Of a stretch of 64,000 bases of DNA, positions 1-7,704 are shown piece after piece (position 1 is the first letter of the stretch; every line of letters starts with the position of its first letter). The position numbers and the translations under genes are program-made. The notes under the pieces are model-generated. The model was not told the DNA's origin. It saw only the letters and a program-made list of their open reading frames with translations, and ran no database searches. This DNA is from Enterovibrio norvegicus_B (GTDB lineage Bacteria > Pseudomonadota > Gammaproteobacteria > Enterobacterales > Vibrionaceae), in assembly GCF_002876705.1 (NCBI RefSeq), contig NZ_MDAG01000009.1:50724-114723 (forward strand), given 5' to 3'.

Positions 1-1
1 G

Positions 2-502
2 AGTTTGGGTGTTGAAACCGTGGGCCTCGCACTGCTGTCTGCCCACTTGGTCATCTTTTGGTTATCGCAAGACAGTAATGTTACGCCGCCTGTTTGTTTA
101 ACGGCCTTTGCAGCAGCGACGATTGCACGTACACCCCCCATGTTGACAGGCATGACGGCGTGGAAAATTGCGAAAGGGTTGTATCTGGTACCGATACTCA
201 TTGCGTACACCCAATTGATCAGTTGGAACATCAGCGATGTGTTGTTGGTGGGGGTGTTCGCCATCGTTGGCACCTACGCGATGATCGGGGCAATGGAAGG
301 CTACCTTGAAGGGCCGCTCAATATCGCCTTACGGTTGGTTCTCCTTGGCACCTGTGTGCTTTTATTGTGGCCGAGTTTACCCATCGGACTTCGGTTGTTA
401 GCGTGTGGAATATTCGCCGCGATTTTTATCTACAGCCGTTCGGTGGATAAAGCAGACAGTCAAGGCGCGGGATCAACAGACGTTGTTCACGACGAAAAAT
501 AG
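2..502 (+). CDS. TRAP transporter fused permease, C-terminal fragment
   Basis: Only the 3' end of this gene is in the window; it is open through the left edge and stops at 502. The visible 166 or so residues hold several hydrophobic segments and the conserved patch DSNVTPPVCLTAFAAA (about residues 24-39), typical of the large TRAP permease subunit that moves organic acids with a sodium or proton gradient and a periplasmic binding protein. The tail after the last membrane segment is short, polar and acidic. The binding-protein gene is presumably to the left, outside the window. Family assignment is fairly safe; the substrate is unknown. Confidence 0.85.
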   Translation, partial: SLGVETVGLALLSAHLVIFWLSQDSNVTPPVCLTAFAAATIARTPPMLTGMTAWKIAKGLYLVPILIAYTQLISWNISDVLLVGVFAIVGTYAMIGAMEGYLEGPLNIALRLVLLGTCVLLLWPSLPIGLRLLACGIFAAIFIYSRSVDKADSQGAGSTDVVHDEK

Positions 503-660
503 CATCCAGCACTTCGTCGTGTTTTAGGGGGATTTGCCTTCATTGGCGCTGTTTCATTCGGCGCCAGTGTGAAAATCCCCGTTTGTCCCATTTCCTGACG
601 CTTTGGATGGCGAACTCTCAACCACGCTATAAAGATATGCGATCACGAAAGGGTGGGTGG

Positions 661-1098
661 ATGAATGCAGTCTTTGCGGTTCCATCAAGGTTATTGGTTT
701 ATCTCGTTATCTTTTCGGCGCTACCATTTTCTGAATGTCTAGCGGCCTCAGCGCCTGAGAATGCCAACGTATATTTCATTGCGCCGACAGATGGGGATAT
801 TGTTTCGCGCCAGTTTGACGTGAAAATTGGCGTTAAGCAGGGGAGTATTACGCCCGTGGGTGAGGTTGGGCCGAATTTTGGGCATTGTCATGTGCTTATC
901 AACCTTGATGATCTGGTCGACTTATCAATGCCGTTGCCAGTGAATGCCAATATTGTGCATCTTGATGGCGGCGAGTCGGATGTCTCGCTTACGTTGCCTA
1001 GAGGAAAACACACACTTCAACTCCTATTGGGGGATGATAAGCATGTACCGCATTCCCCGCCTATATTCTCTCAACCTATTACGATCACAGTAAGGTGA
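661..1098 (+). CDS. Secreted DUF4399-family protein
   Basis: A 145-residue protein with a clear N-terminal signal peptide (hydrophobic run about residues 8-24, likely cut after a small-residue stretch near Cys-Leu-Ala-Ala). The mature part holds the pattern of the DUF4399 family: VYFIAPTDGDIV, then GHCHVLI, LPRGKHTLQLLLGD and a final beta strand. The family is thought to be periplasmic; no reaction is established. I chose ATG 661 because a G-rich stretch (GGGTGGGTGG) sits just before it and the signal peptide begins there; ATG 637 and TTG 583 in the same frame would add residues before the signal sequence. It follows the TRAP gene by about 160 bases, so a shared operon is uncertain. Confidence 0.75.
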   Translation: MNAVFAVPSRLLVYLVIFSALPFSECLAASAPENANVYFIAPTDGDIVSRQFDVKIGVKQGSITPVGEVGPNFGHCHVLINLDDLVDLSMPLPVNANIVHLDGGESDVSLTLPRGKHTLQLLLGDDKHVPHSPPIFSQPITITVR

Positions 1099-1108
1099 AC
1101 ATGGTGCT

Positions 1109-1132
1109 GAGAGTGAGAGTCAGAGTGAAAGT
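1109..1132. repeat. Four imperfect 6-bp repeats
   Basis: GAGAGT GAGAGT CAGAGT GAAAGT lies just after the DUF4399 gene. It looks like a decayed microsatellite; no function is implied. Confidence 0.5.
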
Positions 1133-1174
1133 GCCACACTCTGTGTAATCGTTAAATTGGAGCGAGCGCCGAAT

Positions 1175-1200
1175 AAAAAAGCCGCTCAAGGGCGGCTTTA
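1175..1200 (-). terminator. Intrinsic terminator of the M14 deacylase gene
   Basis: On the minus strand a stem AAAGCCGCC/ GAGCGGCTTT pair is followed by a run of T (the + strand shows AAAAAAGCCGC). It lies about 30 bases past the stop of the gene ending at 1230. Confidence 0.85.
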
Positions 1201-1229
1201 GGAGGTGCAAGTATTGAGGTTGACGACTA

Positions 1230-2234
1230 TTAGCTGTAAGGGTGAATAATCCGAGCCACCAATGAACCTGCAGCACGCATTGATTCCACATTGTGGCTTA
1301 ACAAAATGCCCGATTCTGGTGCACGGTATTGGTGAATTTCTTCACCAAAACTGTCGTATTGGATGGCGAGTAATTGGCCTTCTTCGACGAATTGCATCAG
1401 CTCTGCTTGTGGCAAAATAAAACCACCTTGTTTCGCGCGGATGCTCGTCACTTTCTCACCTTCAACGGCCGGGACGAATGTCATTGTTTCGCCCTCAATA
1501 ATGCCGTGGTGCTTGAAAATGTTCATCACGCCGCGCGTGGTGCGTTGCACCAGTTCGATATCCGTGTAGCGCCCCATGCCAACTTCAACGGTAATGCTCG
1601 GAATACCATTTTCATTCCACACGGTTTCCAAAATGCCCGGGTCGCCTGGGTCATTCAAGATGGCATCTGGGTTCATCAAACGTGCCATTTGCACGGCATC
1701 ATCAATGCGAAAATCTGCAAAGGTATAAAGCGGATAAACCGTGCCTGATGTTTGGGTATGGAGGTCAATCGCCAACTCGGCATTCGGTTGAAGCAGGTGA
1801 TGCCAAAGCGGGTAGATGTATCGTTGTACATCATTGCCCGTCGCGTCGCCTGGGAAAAAACGGTTTAGGTTACCGTTTGAGACATCAGGATCTGATGACA
1901 CGAAATCACGGGTATGGTGTTTCATGCCCGTCAGGTTGACCGTCGGTACAATGGTCACGCAACCGGCGATGTCTTTGCCTTTCAGTTCGCGCGCAATCTG
2001 CTGTGCGGTGAGAACACCATTGTATTCATCACCATGAACACCCGCTGTAACCACGATGTTCTTGCCTAATTTGCTGCCTTTGAATACCCAAACTGGCAGA
2101 TGCTGATGCTGTGATAACGCATCGGTAGCAATGCGGAACCAAAACTTGTGCTGACCTGCTTCAAGTGTGGTGACGTCAAGCGCGCTGATGACGTCTAGGC
2201 CATCAATTTTGTTGTTTTCAATGTATGTCGTCAT
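1230..2234 (-). CDS. Succinylglutamate desuccinylase/aspartoacylase-family zinc hydrolase
   Basis: A 334-residue M14-type deacylase. Zinc ligands are visible as His67 and Glu70 in GVHGDE and His159 in IDLHT; the probable catalytic Glu217 is in TVEVGMG; substrate-binding Asn-Arg is in NLNRFFPGD (about 122-130). A C-terminal beta domain follows from about residue 240, as in AstE/AspA relatives. The family removes an acyl group from an N-acyl amino acid, or acts on related amides. It follows a YfcC-type carrier on the same strand, so a pathway of uptake then deacylation is plausible, but the substrate cannot be read from sequence. A strong terminator hairpin lies just upstream of its start (2252-2279). 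Confidence 0.88.
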   Translation of the reverse strand: MTTYIENNKIDGLDVISALDVTTLEAGQHKFWFRIATDALSQHQHLPVWVFKGSKLGKNIVVTAGVHGDEYNGVLTAQQIARELKGKDIAGCVTIVPTVNLTGMKHHTRDFVSSDPDVSNGNLNRFFPGDATGNDVQRYIYPLWHHLLQPNAELAIDLHTQTSGTVYPLYTFADFRIDDAVQMARLMNPDAILNDPGDPGILETVWNENGIPSITVEVGMGRYTDIELVQRTTRGVMNIFKHHGIIEGETMTFVPAVEGEKVTSIRAKQGGFILPQAELMQFVEEGQLLAIQYDSFGEEIHQYRAPESGILLSHNVESMRAAGSLVARIIHPYS

Positions 2235-2251
2235 TGCATTTTCTTGCTGTG

Positions 2252-2279
2252 AAAAAGGCGAGATGGTGATCTCGCCTTT
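2252..2279 (-). terminator. Intrinsic terminator between the YfcC-type carrier and the deacylase gene
   Basis: An 11-bp perfect stem (AAAGGCGAGAT / ATCTCGCCTTT, loop of 4) is followed on the minus strand by TTTTTC. It sits after the carrier gene (ends 2316) and 18 bases before the deacylase start at 2234, so the downstream gene should depend on readthrough or a very short promoter. Confidence 0.8.
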
Positions 2280-2315
2280 GTAAATGTATGCGGTATATCG
2301 CGTGGGGTTCTGCGG

Positions 2316-3845
2316 TTATGCAAAGCCCATCATGTGTCCACCCACAACGGTGATACTTGCCATGATGAACAACAACAGCATAAAGCGCCACACGAACTTC
2401 ACCCAATTCCCCCAATCAATACGACACACACCCAATGTGGCCATCAAAGATGCAGAGGTAGGAACGATGATGTTAGTAAAGCCGTCGCCCAGTTGGAAGG
2501 CCAAAACTGAAACTTGGCGTGTCACTCCTGCGATATCTGACAAAGGTGCTAACAATGGCATGGTCAATGCGGCTTGACCTGAGCCGGATGTCACGAAGAA
2601 GTTGAAAACGGACTGGAACACATACATCAACCAAGCTGCCATTGCAGAAGGCAATTCGCTGATTGCGCTCCCTGCGTTGTGCAAGATGGTGTTCAATACG
2701 CTCGGGTCTTCGGAACCGCCGCCCAACAGCAGCAACACACCCTTAGCAAAGCCAACCAATAATGCCGGTGCTAGCATGATGCCTGCACCTTCTTTGAAGG
2801 CATCTGCCACATCATTGAATGTCATGTTGTTCAGGTTGAACGCGATGGCAATGATGGCAACCACAAAGCCCATCGTGAAGAACTGAGAGGCGATTTCTGG
2901 GATGTACCAGGCGTGCATGACCACACCCCAAACAACCCAAATGGTGGTCGCAACAACCGTCAGGATCACCAAGGTGTCGCCGAATCCCCAACGAGATTCT
3001 TGCACATCGATGTCTTTGTTTTTCAGGTAGGCGTCGGATTCAAAACTGTAAGACGCTGAAGGGTTCGCTTTGATGCGCGATGCGTACATCATGGTAAAGC
3101 CGATACCCACAAGGGTAAACACAGCCCACATCACCATGCGCATCGTCATACCTGACAGTACGGGAACGCCCGCAATGCCTTGTGCAATGGCTACAGAGAA
3201 AGGGTTCATCCAAGAAGTGGCGAAGCCAACTTGCGTCGCAACGTAGGTCACCATCACAGTGGTGATACCGTCATAGCCCAATCGAACCATCAAGGGTGCG
3301 ATGATGATGGCAAACGCCACGGCTTCTTCGCCCATGCCGAACACGGCACCGCCCAAAGAGAACAGCAAAAACAAAGCGGGAATGAAGAGTGCTTCGCTGC
3401 CTTTGGTTTTGTCGATCAGCTTCAAGATGCCGTTATCAATGGTGCCTGTGCGCATCACGATGCCAAATGCACCGCCGATGATGAGCATGAACATGATAAC
3501 GCCGATCGCGCTGCCCCATTTTGAACCGGATACTAAGCCTTCAAAGGGGAAGTTCATCAAGCCAATACCGCCGCCAGAGGCAAAGAACTGGACTTTGTTG
3601 TAAACCATTTCGCCGCTTTCGTCGGTCACGTAGCGGAAAGATTCTGGGTTAATGACAGTTCGAGATTTTTCGACACCGTCTGCCATGAAAGAAACTTGCT
3701 GGCTATCGAATTGACCCACAGGGATCAAATAGGTCATCGCTGCCGCTAATAACCCAACAATAAAAATCAGGATCAAGGTGTCTGGCATTTGCCACTTTTT
3801 TGCACCTGATGATGAATCCTGAGTGGAAACATGAGGTTGAGACAT
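2316..3845 (-). CDS. YfcC-family (DcuC/AbgT-like) membrane carrier
   Basis: A 509-residue inner-membrane protein with about 11-13 hydrophobic segments. After a polar N-terminus it begins the membrane part with PDTLILIFIVGLLAAAMTYLIP-type sequence, and holds conserved stretches such as GMGEEAVAF and TSGSGQAALTMPL (about residues 175-185 and 420-435), typical of YfcC carriers. These transport small carboxylates or amino acids; the substrate is not established for this member. ATG 3845 is chosen because GAGAAGTGATGGA precedes it; an in-frame TTG at 3860 overlaps that site. The adjacent deacylase suggests an N-acylated amino acid or similar amide as cargo, which is inference. Confidence 0.85.
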   Translation of the reverse strand: MSQPHVSTQDSSSGAKKWQMPDTLILIFIVGLLAAAMTYLIPVGQFDSQQVSFMADGVEKSRTVINPESFRYVTDESGEMVYNKVQFFASGGGIGLMNFPFEGLVSGSKWGSAIGVIMFMLIIGGAFGIVMRTGTIDNGILKLIDKTKGSEALFIPALFLLFSLGGAVFGMGEEAVAFAIIIAPLMVRLGYDGITTVMVTYVATQVGFATSWMNPFSVAIAQGIAGVPVLSGMTMRMVMWAVFTLVGIGFTMMYASRIKANPSASYSFESDAYLKNKDIDVQESRWGFGDTLVILTVVATTIWVVWGVVMHAWYIPEIASQFFTMGFVVAIIAIAFNLNNMTFNDVADAFKEGAGIMLAPALLVGFAKGVLLLLGGGSEDPSVLNTILHNAGSAISELPSAMAAWLMYVFQSVFNFFVTSGSGQAALTMPLLAPLSDIAGVTRQVSVLAFQLGDGFTNIIVPTSASLMATLGVCRIDWGNWVKFVWRFMLLLFIMASITVVGGHMMGFA

Positions 3846-4138
3846 TCCATCACTTCTCAATATCTATAAGGGGCATAAAATGTCGTTAAAAGCGAATAAG
3901 AAGTCAATTGATTTAGATGGGCGGGTATAAATAATCGATGACTACTTGTTTTTGCTCAAATACCAGACGAAATAACTGACTATAAATTGAACACTGGATC
4001 GTCTGTAAGATGAAGTGCAAGCAAGGGAGCAACGCCGAGAAAAATGAAGAAAATAGGGACTCAGAAAGAAGGTGGCCGGTAGGTGTAACCAAAAGCTGCG
4101 ATTGAATAGATACGCAGCCTTTTCCCAATCAGCCGTGA

Positions 4139-5014
4139 TTAAGGCAGCGACAATTTCGGCGCTTTCATCACCAAATACACCGCCAATGCGCAACATGCGA
4201 AGCCAATCAATGTGGCGCCAGAGAAGGTTTCGTCGAAAAACAGCCAACCTTGGATCGCGGCCAATGGCGGAACCAGGTAAATGTAGGACGTGACTTTTGA
4301 CGCCGCGCCTTGCCCGACCATGTAGAGGTAAAGGAGCACCGCGACCACTGACAACACAAGTACCGACCACAACATAGTGAGGCTAAAGGTGATTGTCCAT
4401 GTCACTTGAAAGCCTTGAATGAACCAAGTAATCGGTAAAAATACGACGGTTGCTGCGACATATTGCCACATGGCGGAGGCGACCAAATTCATCTCCTGAC
4501 AAAAGCGTTTTTGATAGAGCGTACCGAACGTTATGCCAAGCAGGGCGGAACCGACAAACATGTAGGCATAAAGTGGTTGTGCATCAAGCCCCCAGCTCAT
4601 CTTGCCTTGCACCACGAATGCAATACCGATGATCCCTGCCGCTAGCCCAAGCCATTGCGCGAGATTGAGCCTCTCTGATGAAGTATTCACGACGATCACT
4701 GCGGTGAGAATAGGTTGAAGCCCGACTAACAAGGAAGAAAGGCCAGCGGGCATGCCAAGCCCTATCGAGGCAAACACTCCCCCAAGATAAAATCCATGGA
4801 TGAGTAGCCCAGATACGAGCGCGTGGACAATTTGCATGCCTTTCGGCATTACCGGTTTCATGACCAACAAAATCGCGACAAATACCAATACGTTTAGCGT
4901 CATGCGGATCAGCAGAAACGTCGCGGCATTAGAATCAATAAGCCCGAATTTCGCCCCAACAAACCCCGTGCTCCAGAGCAAAACAAAAACAAAGGGAATA
5001 GCGGCGTTAAGCAT
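4139..5014 (-). CDS. DMT-superfamily (EamA) transporter
   Basis: A 291-residue protein with about ten hydrophobic segments in two repeated halves, the hallmark of EamA-type drug/metabolite exporters. The start of membrane segment one (PFVFVLLWSTGFVGAKFG) and the LVGLQPILTAV region near the middle are characteristic. The start at ATG 5014 has an AGGAT ribosome site; earlier in-frame codons would add 29 polar residues not typical of the family. The exported compound cannot be told. It stands alone on this strand, with about 290 bases of no clear coding content separating it from the carrier gene. Confidence 0.85.
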   Translation of the reverse strand: MLNAAIPFVFVLLWSTGFVGAKFGLIDSNAATFLLIRMTLNVLVFVAILLVMKPVMPKGMQIVHALVSGLLIHGFYLGGVFASIGLGMPAGLSSLLVGLQPILTAVIVVNTSSERLNLAQWLGLAAGIIGIAFVVQGKMSWGLDAQPLYAYMFVGSALLGITFGTLYQKRFCQEMNLVASAMWQYVAATVVFLPITWFIQGFQVTWTITFSLTMLWSVLVLSVVAVLLYLYMVGQGAASKVTSYIYLVPPLAAIQGWLFFDETFSGATLIGFACCALAVYLVMKAPKLSLP

Positions 5015-5166
5015 GAGCGGGCGATCCTTGCATGTGGACAATCTAAGACGTGAAGATTGATTAAAACCTAAGCAACAGAGGTTCACAAGGTCGAAACGCA
5101 ATGAAGGTGTGCTTCTCGTGCTATTTCACGCCAATGTCTTACGACAAGGATTCGAGTTTGCAGACA

Positions 5167-5370
5167 CTAGGAGTGGAATTCATTTCCACAGTGGGTGCAT
5201 TGGCGGTGAGCTTGGCCCGAAATCATGGCACCGGAGAGACCATTGAACAGCGATTTGATGAAGCTCGTACCGGCTGAATCAGAGGGTTTGTAGTTTTCGA
5301 CATTGGGAAAGTCATGAGGGGTGACAGATTTACAATCGGTGCAATAGAGACGGTAATTATAGGTTTCCAT
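5167..5370 (-). CDS. Small zinc-ribbon-like protein
   Basis: A 67-residue protein with two Cys pairs, YCTDCKS near residues 9-13 and QCTHCGNEF near the C-terminus, spaced as in a two-knuckle zinc ribbon with a flexible Gly/Ser-rich middle. AAAGGC lies a few bases before the ATG. I do not recognise a named family; function unknown. The paired CxxC motifs argue that this is a real gene rather than chance. Confidence 0.6.
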   Translation of the reverse strand: METYNYRLYCTDCKSVTPHDFPNVENYKPSDSAGTSFIKSLFNGLSGAMISGQAHRQCTHCGNEFHS

Positions 5371-5589
5371 GAGAATGCCTTTTCAGTGACTGCTAAAAGC
5401 TAGCTCTATGGTTTTAAGATAAAAAAGAGGTTTGTGGAAACGATAAAAAATCACACCGTGAGCAAAATCTCACTCCCCAAATAGTAGCGAGAGGAAGTGT
5501 GCTTTATGCGTTGTTTTGCGTATTTTCTGGCAGGGTAAAAAACAAGCGAAGGGCGAAGCGTCAAGATAAAAAAGAGATGGAAAACGCCC

Positions 5590-5835
5590 TTACAACAGGG
5601 CGCTTGCAACAACAGCTTGGCTATCAAGCGTCTTTTTCAGTCGCTTGTTTTTGTTCAATTCAATTCTGTATGCCATGAGAAGGGCAGAAAGGTCGCCCAC
5701 TTTTATCGTGCATTCACCGTCATGGGAGAGCGAGTCAAGCGCATCTTGATTGATGCGATTGAGGGTATTTCGCATTGCCGCCGTATCGGTAATAACCGTC
5801 ATGCTTCGTCTACTAAAATGAAAAACCGCTGACAT
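5590..5835 (-). CDS. Hypothetical protein, predicted helical
   Basis: An 81-residue protein of unknown family. The part after residue 12 (MTVITDTAAMRNTLNRINQ) reads as an amphipathic helical protein with a Lys/Leu-rich C-terminal helix. ATG 5802 is a credible alternative start giving 70 residues; neither site has a strong ribosome binding sequence. No partner gene is apparent. Confidence 0.45.
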   Translation of the reverse strand: MSAVFHFSRRSMTVITDTAAMRNTLNRINQDALDSLSHDGECTIKVGDLSALLMAYRIELNKNKRLKKTLDSQAVVASALL

Positions 5836-5923
5836 TTAACCAAAACGAAGGAGAAATGTTTAGCGGTTTCCAGAGGCTGTCAGCGAGCTTGTCGGTAGTT
5901 TAATCAATTAGCGCCAAATGTGA

Positions 5924-6439
5924 TTAGTTTTGCACCGATAAGATCACTTCCTCTGCATCAAACCCTTTTTCTTCAGCGAGCCTCAGAAAGCGTGCGAGCA
6001 GCGCATCTGAAACAATTGGCGTGCGCGAAAGAAGCCACAAATAGTTGGTGTTGTAGCCTGACACAAAGGCGTATTCGTAATCCTCTCCGAGCTCAAAGAC
6101 CACATAAGACGAGAAAAACGGGCCAAAGAATGACACTTCTAGATGACCGACTGAGCTGCTATCGACGAAATACGCGCGTCCAGCGGCTTCGGACCATGCC
6201 TGTTCGTCTGCTTTAAATCCGCGGTTGACCACCTTGATGCCACCGTCTTCTTGCAGGCTGTATTCCGCTGTCACTTTGTTCATGCCGCGTTCAAAAGAAT
6301 GGTCGAGGCGAGCGATTTCATACCACTTACCGAGATAGCGATCTTTATCAAACCCAGCGACAGGGGTAACGCCCTCGGGCACAGAGTGGCACCCAGAAAT
6401 AACCAACAGCGCAACTGCAATGGCGAATTTTTTAATCAT
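5924..6439 (-). CDS. blc: Outer-membrane lipoprotein lipocalin, Blc type
   Basis: A 171-residue lipoprotein: N-terminal signal ending in the lipobox VISGC (Cys17), then the bacterial lipocalin signature GKWYEIARLDHSFERGM (about residues 37-53) and the third lipocalin motif near LWLLSRTP. Blc-type lipocalins bind lysophospholipids or fatty acids at the outer membrane and are often induced in stationary phase or envelope stress. Length matches E. coli Blc (177). AAGAAG lies before the ATG. It is followed by nothing obviously co-transcribed; the SGNH esterase upstream on the same strand, about 60 bases away, may share a transcript. Confidence 0.93.
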   Translation of the reverse strand: MIKKFAIAVALLVISGCHSVPEGVTPVAGFDKDRYLGKWYEIARLDHSFERGMNKVTAEYSLQEDGGIKVVNRGFKADEQAWSEAAGRAYFVDSSSVGHLEVSFFGPFFSSYVVFELGEDYEYAFVSGYNTNYLWLLSRTPIVSDALLARFLRLAEEKGFDAEEVILSVQN

Positions 6440-6501
6440 ATCGATTCTTCTTATTTCGTGTATTTTCAGATTAATACGCCGGTAAAATCCTTTGCGATCA
6501 A

Positions 6502-7158
6502 TTAACTGAATACATCTTGTTTAGATGACTTGTTAAACAAGCTTGCAAGGCTTTCAGCCAATGCCTCATGGCCCTGAGCATCCAAGTGTAGTCCATCAAT
6601 TGGCGATGCTTCGCAAACCTCGGCGGCATCATAAAATGCACAGCCTTCTTCTTTTGTCACTGCGCGATAAAATTCAGCAAGCTGAAGGGACTTTTGACGA
6701 CCATGATGAAAACCGGTCGCCCAATTGTTTTTGTCATGCATTGGAGGAGGAGACACAACCAGAATGTTTGGTGAAGTCTGGCCTGCATTGTCAGTATCAC
6801 GTACTTGGCCTATCAATTTTCGAATGCCTTCAGCTATCCACGCCGGCTCTGATGGGAATTGCGATTTCAAATCGTTCGTGCCGAGCATGATCACGACCCA
6901 ATTAAGGGGACGGTGACTCAGTAACAGCATGGGAAGCGCCGCGCTACCCTCTCGATGTGGTTTCATCGGGTCGTTCCAGACTGACGTGCGGCCGTTCAAG
7001 CCTTCTTCTATCAAATACCAACGTGCATCGGAGAGGGCAGTTTTATTGAGTGAATCTGCCAAACGAGATGTCCAACGAACACCTTCTGGCCAGCGGTGGC
7101 CGTTTGAAGGGTTATATCCCCAAGTGTTTGAATCACCGAAACACAGAATCCTTGGCAT
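6502..7158 (-). CDS. SGNH/GDSL-family hydrolase (arylesterase-like)
   Basis: A 218-residue protein with the SGNH blocks: FGDSNTWG (catalytic Ser about residue 9), Gly in block II, GTND (Asn near residue 93), and the C-terminal DGLHLDAQGH with the Asp-His pair. The N-terminal block and the overall pattern resemble short arylesterase/lysophospholipase-like hydrolases of about 215 residues. No signal peptide, so probably cytoplasmic. ATG 7158 is used, with GAGGAG upstream; a TTG at 7176 overlaps that ribosome site. Substrate unknown. Confidence 0.88.
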   Translation of the reverse strand: MPRILCFGDSNTWGYNPSNGHRWPEGVRWTSRLADSLNKTALSDARWYLIEEGLNGRTSVWNDPMKPHREGSAALPMLLLSHRPLNWVVIMLGTNDLKSQFPSEPAWIAEGIRKLIGQVRDTDNAGQTSPNILVVSPPPMHDKNNWATGFHHGRQKSLQLAEFYRAVTKEEGCAFYDAAEVCEASPIDGLHLDAQGHEALAESLASLFNKSSKQDVFS

Positions 7159-7704
7159 GGTTTTCTTTCTCCTCAATCAATTGAGGTAAGAGTGTAACCC
7201 TAAGAAAGACGGAGGTGGTATTCGAACATCCACTATCTGGAATGCTTTTCTTTGTGTTTTTGACGCGTTTACTCTCTGTCGTGTCGCGGCTGGAATACTT
7301 CAAACTCAGAATTACACCCATCTTAGAAGCAGGCAAATGAAAGTGTAAACTGACAGGAATGCTGTTGATAATACGTACAAAATAGTGCGAACACCGTAAG
7401 TTAAAGACAAATCGGTGGTGAAAAAAACGTGCGTTAGTCTCGAGGATTGACCAACATCAACCTATTGTGTTTGCCGTTCTTGTCTACTTACGCTGCGATG
7501 CTTTATACCCAAGCAACCTTAAGATGCAGGATTCAGGTTATTTGGGTATATGCCATCGAGTTCATTGGCGCTCTACCCTGCTAGATGCCAAAAAAGCGCT
7601 TTCTAATGAGCTTGGTGAGACGCAGTCATTCACGCGCCACTATCCCAGCATAAGCGGCAGGCATGGTGAACAATAAACATAATGCAGTACTGGTAGAAAC
7701 CACT
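7159..7704. other. Intergenic stretch between the esterase and fhs
   Basis: About 545 bases with no convincing gene; one open frame at 7467-7676 overlaps a palindromic repeat and has no protein-like features. It holds the divergent promoters of the esterase and fhs and the hairpin repeat at 7504-7550. Confidence 0.5.
7504..7550. repeat. Palindromic dispersed repeat, copy 1
   Basis: Left arm TATACCCAAGCAACC (7504-7518) and right arm GGTTATTTGGGTATA (7536-7550) are inverted repeats matching at 13 of 15 positions, with a 17-base loop containing AAGATGCAGGATTCA. The left arm and loop recur at 63881-63913 (29 or more of 33 positions alike). I associate this TATACCCAA/GATGCAGGATTCA sequence with intergenic elements scattered in Vibrionaceae genomes; that is from memory. 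Confidence 0.7.

Noticed and set aside
3913..4370. Minus-strand frames between the YfcC carrier and DMT exporter
   Set aside because: They overlap the exporter in another frame and lack start signals.
7133..7336. Minus-strand frame upstream of the SGNH esterase
   Set aside because: It overlaps the start and ribosome site of the esterase and has chance-like composition.
7467..7676. Open frame of 69 codons before fhs
   Set aside because: It runs through the palindromic repeat at 7504-7550 and has no ribosome binding site or protein-like pattern.
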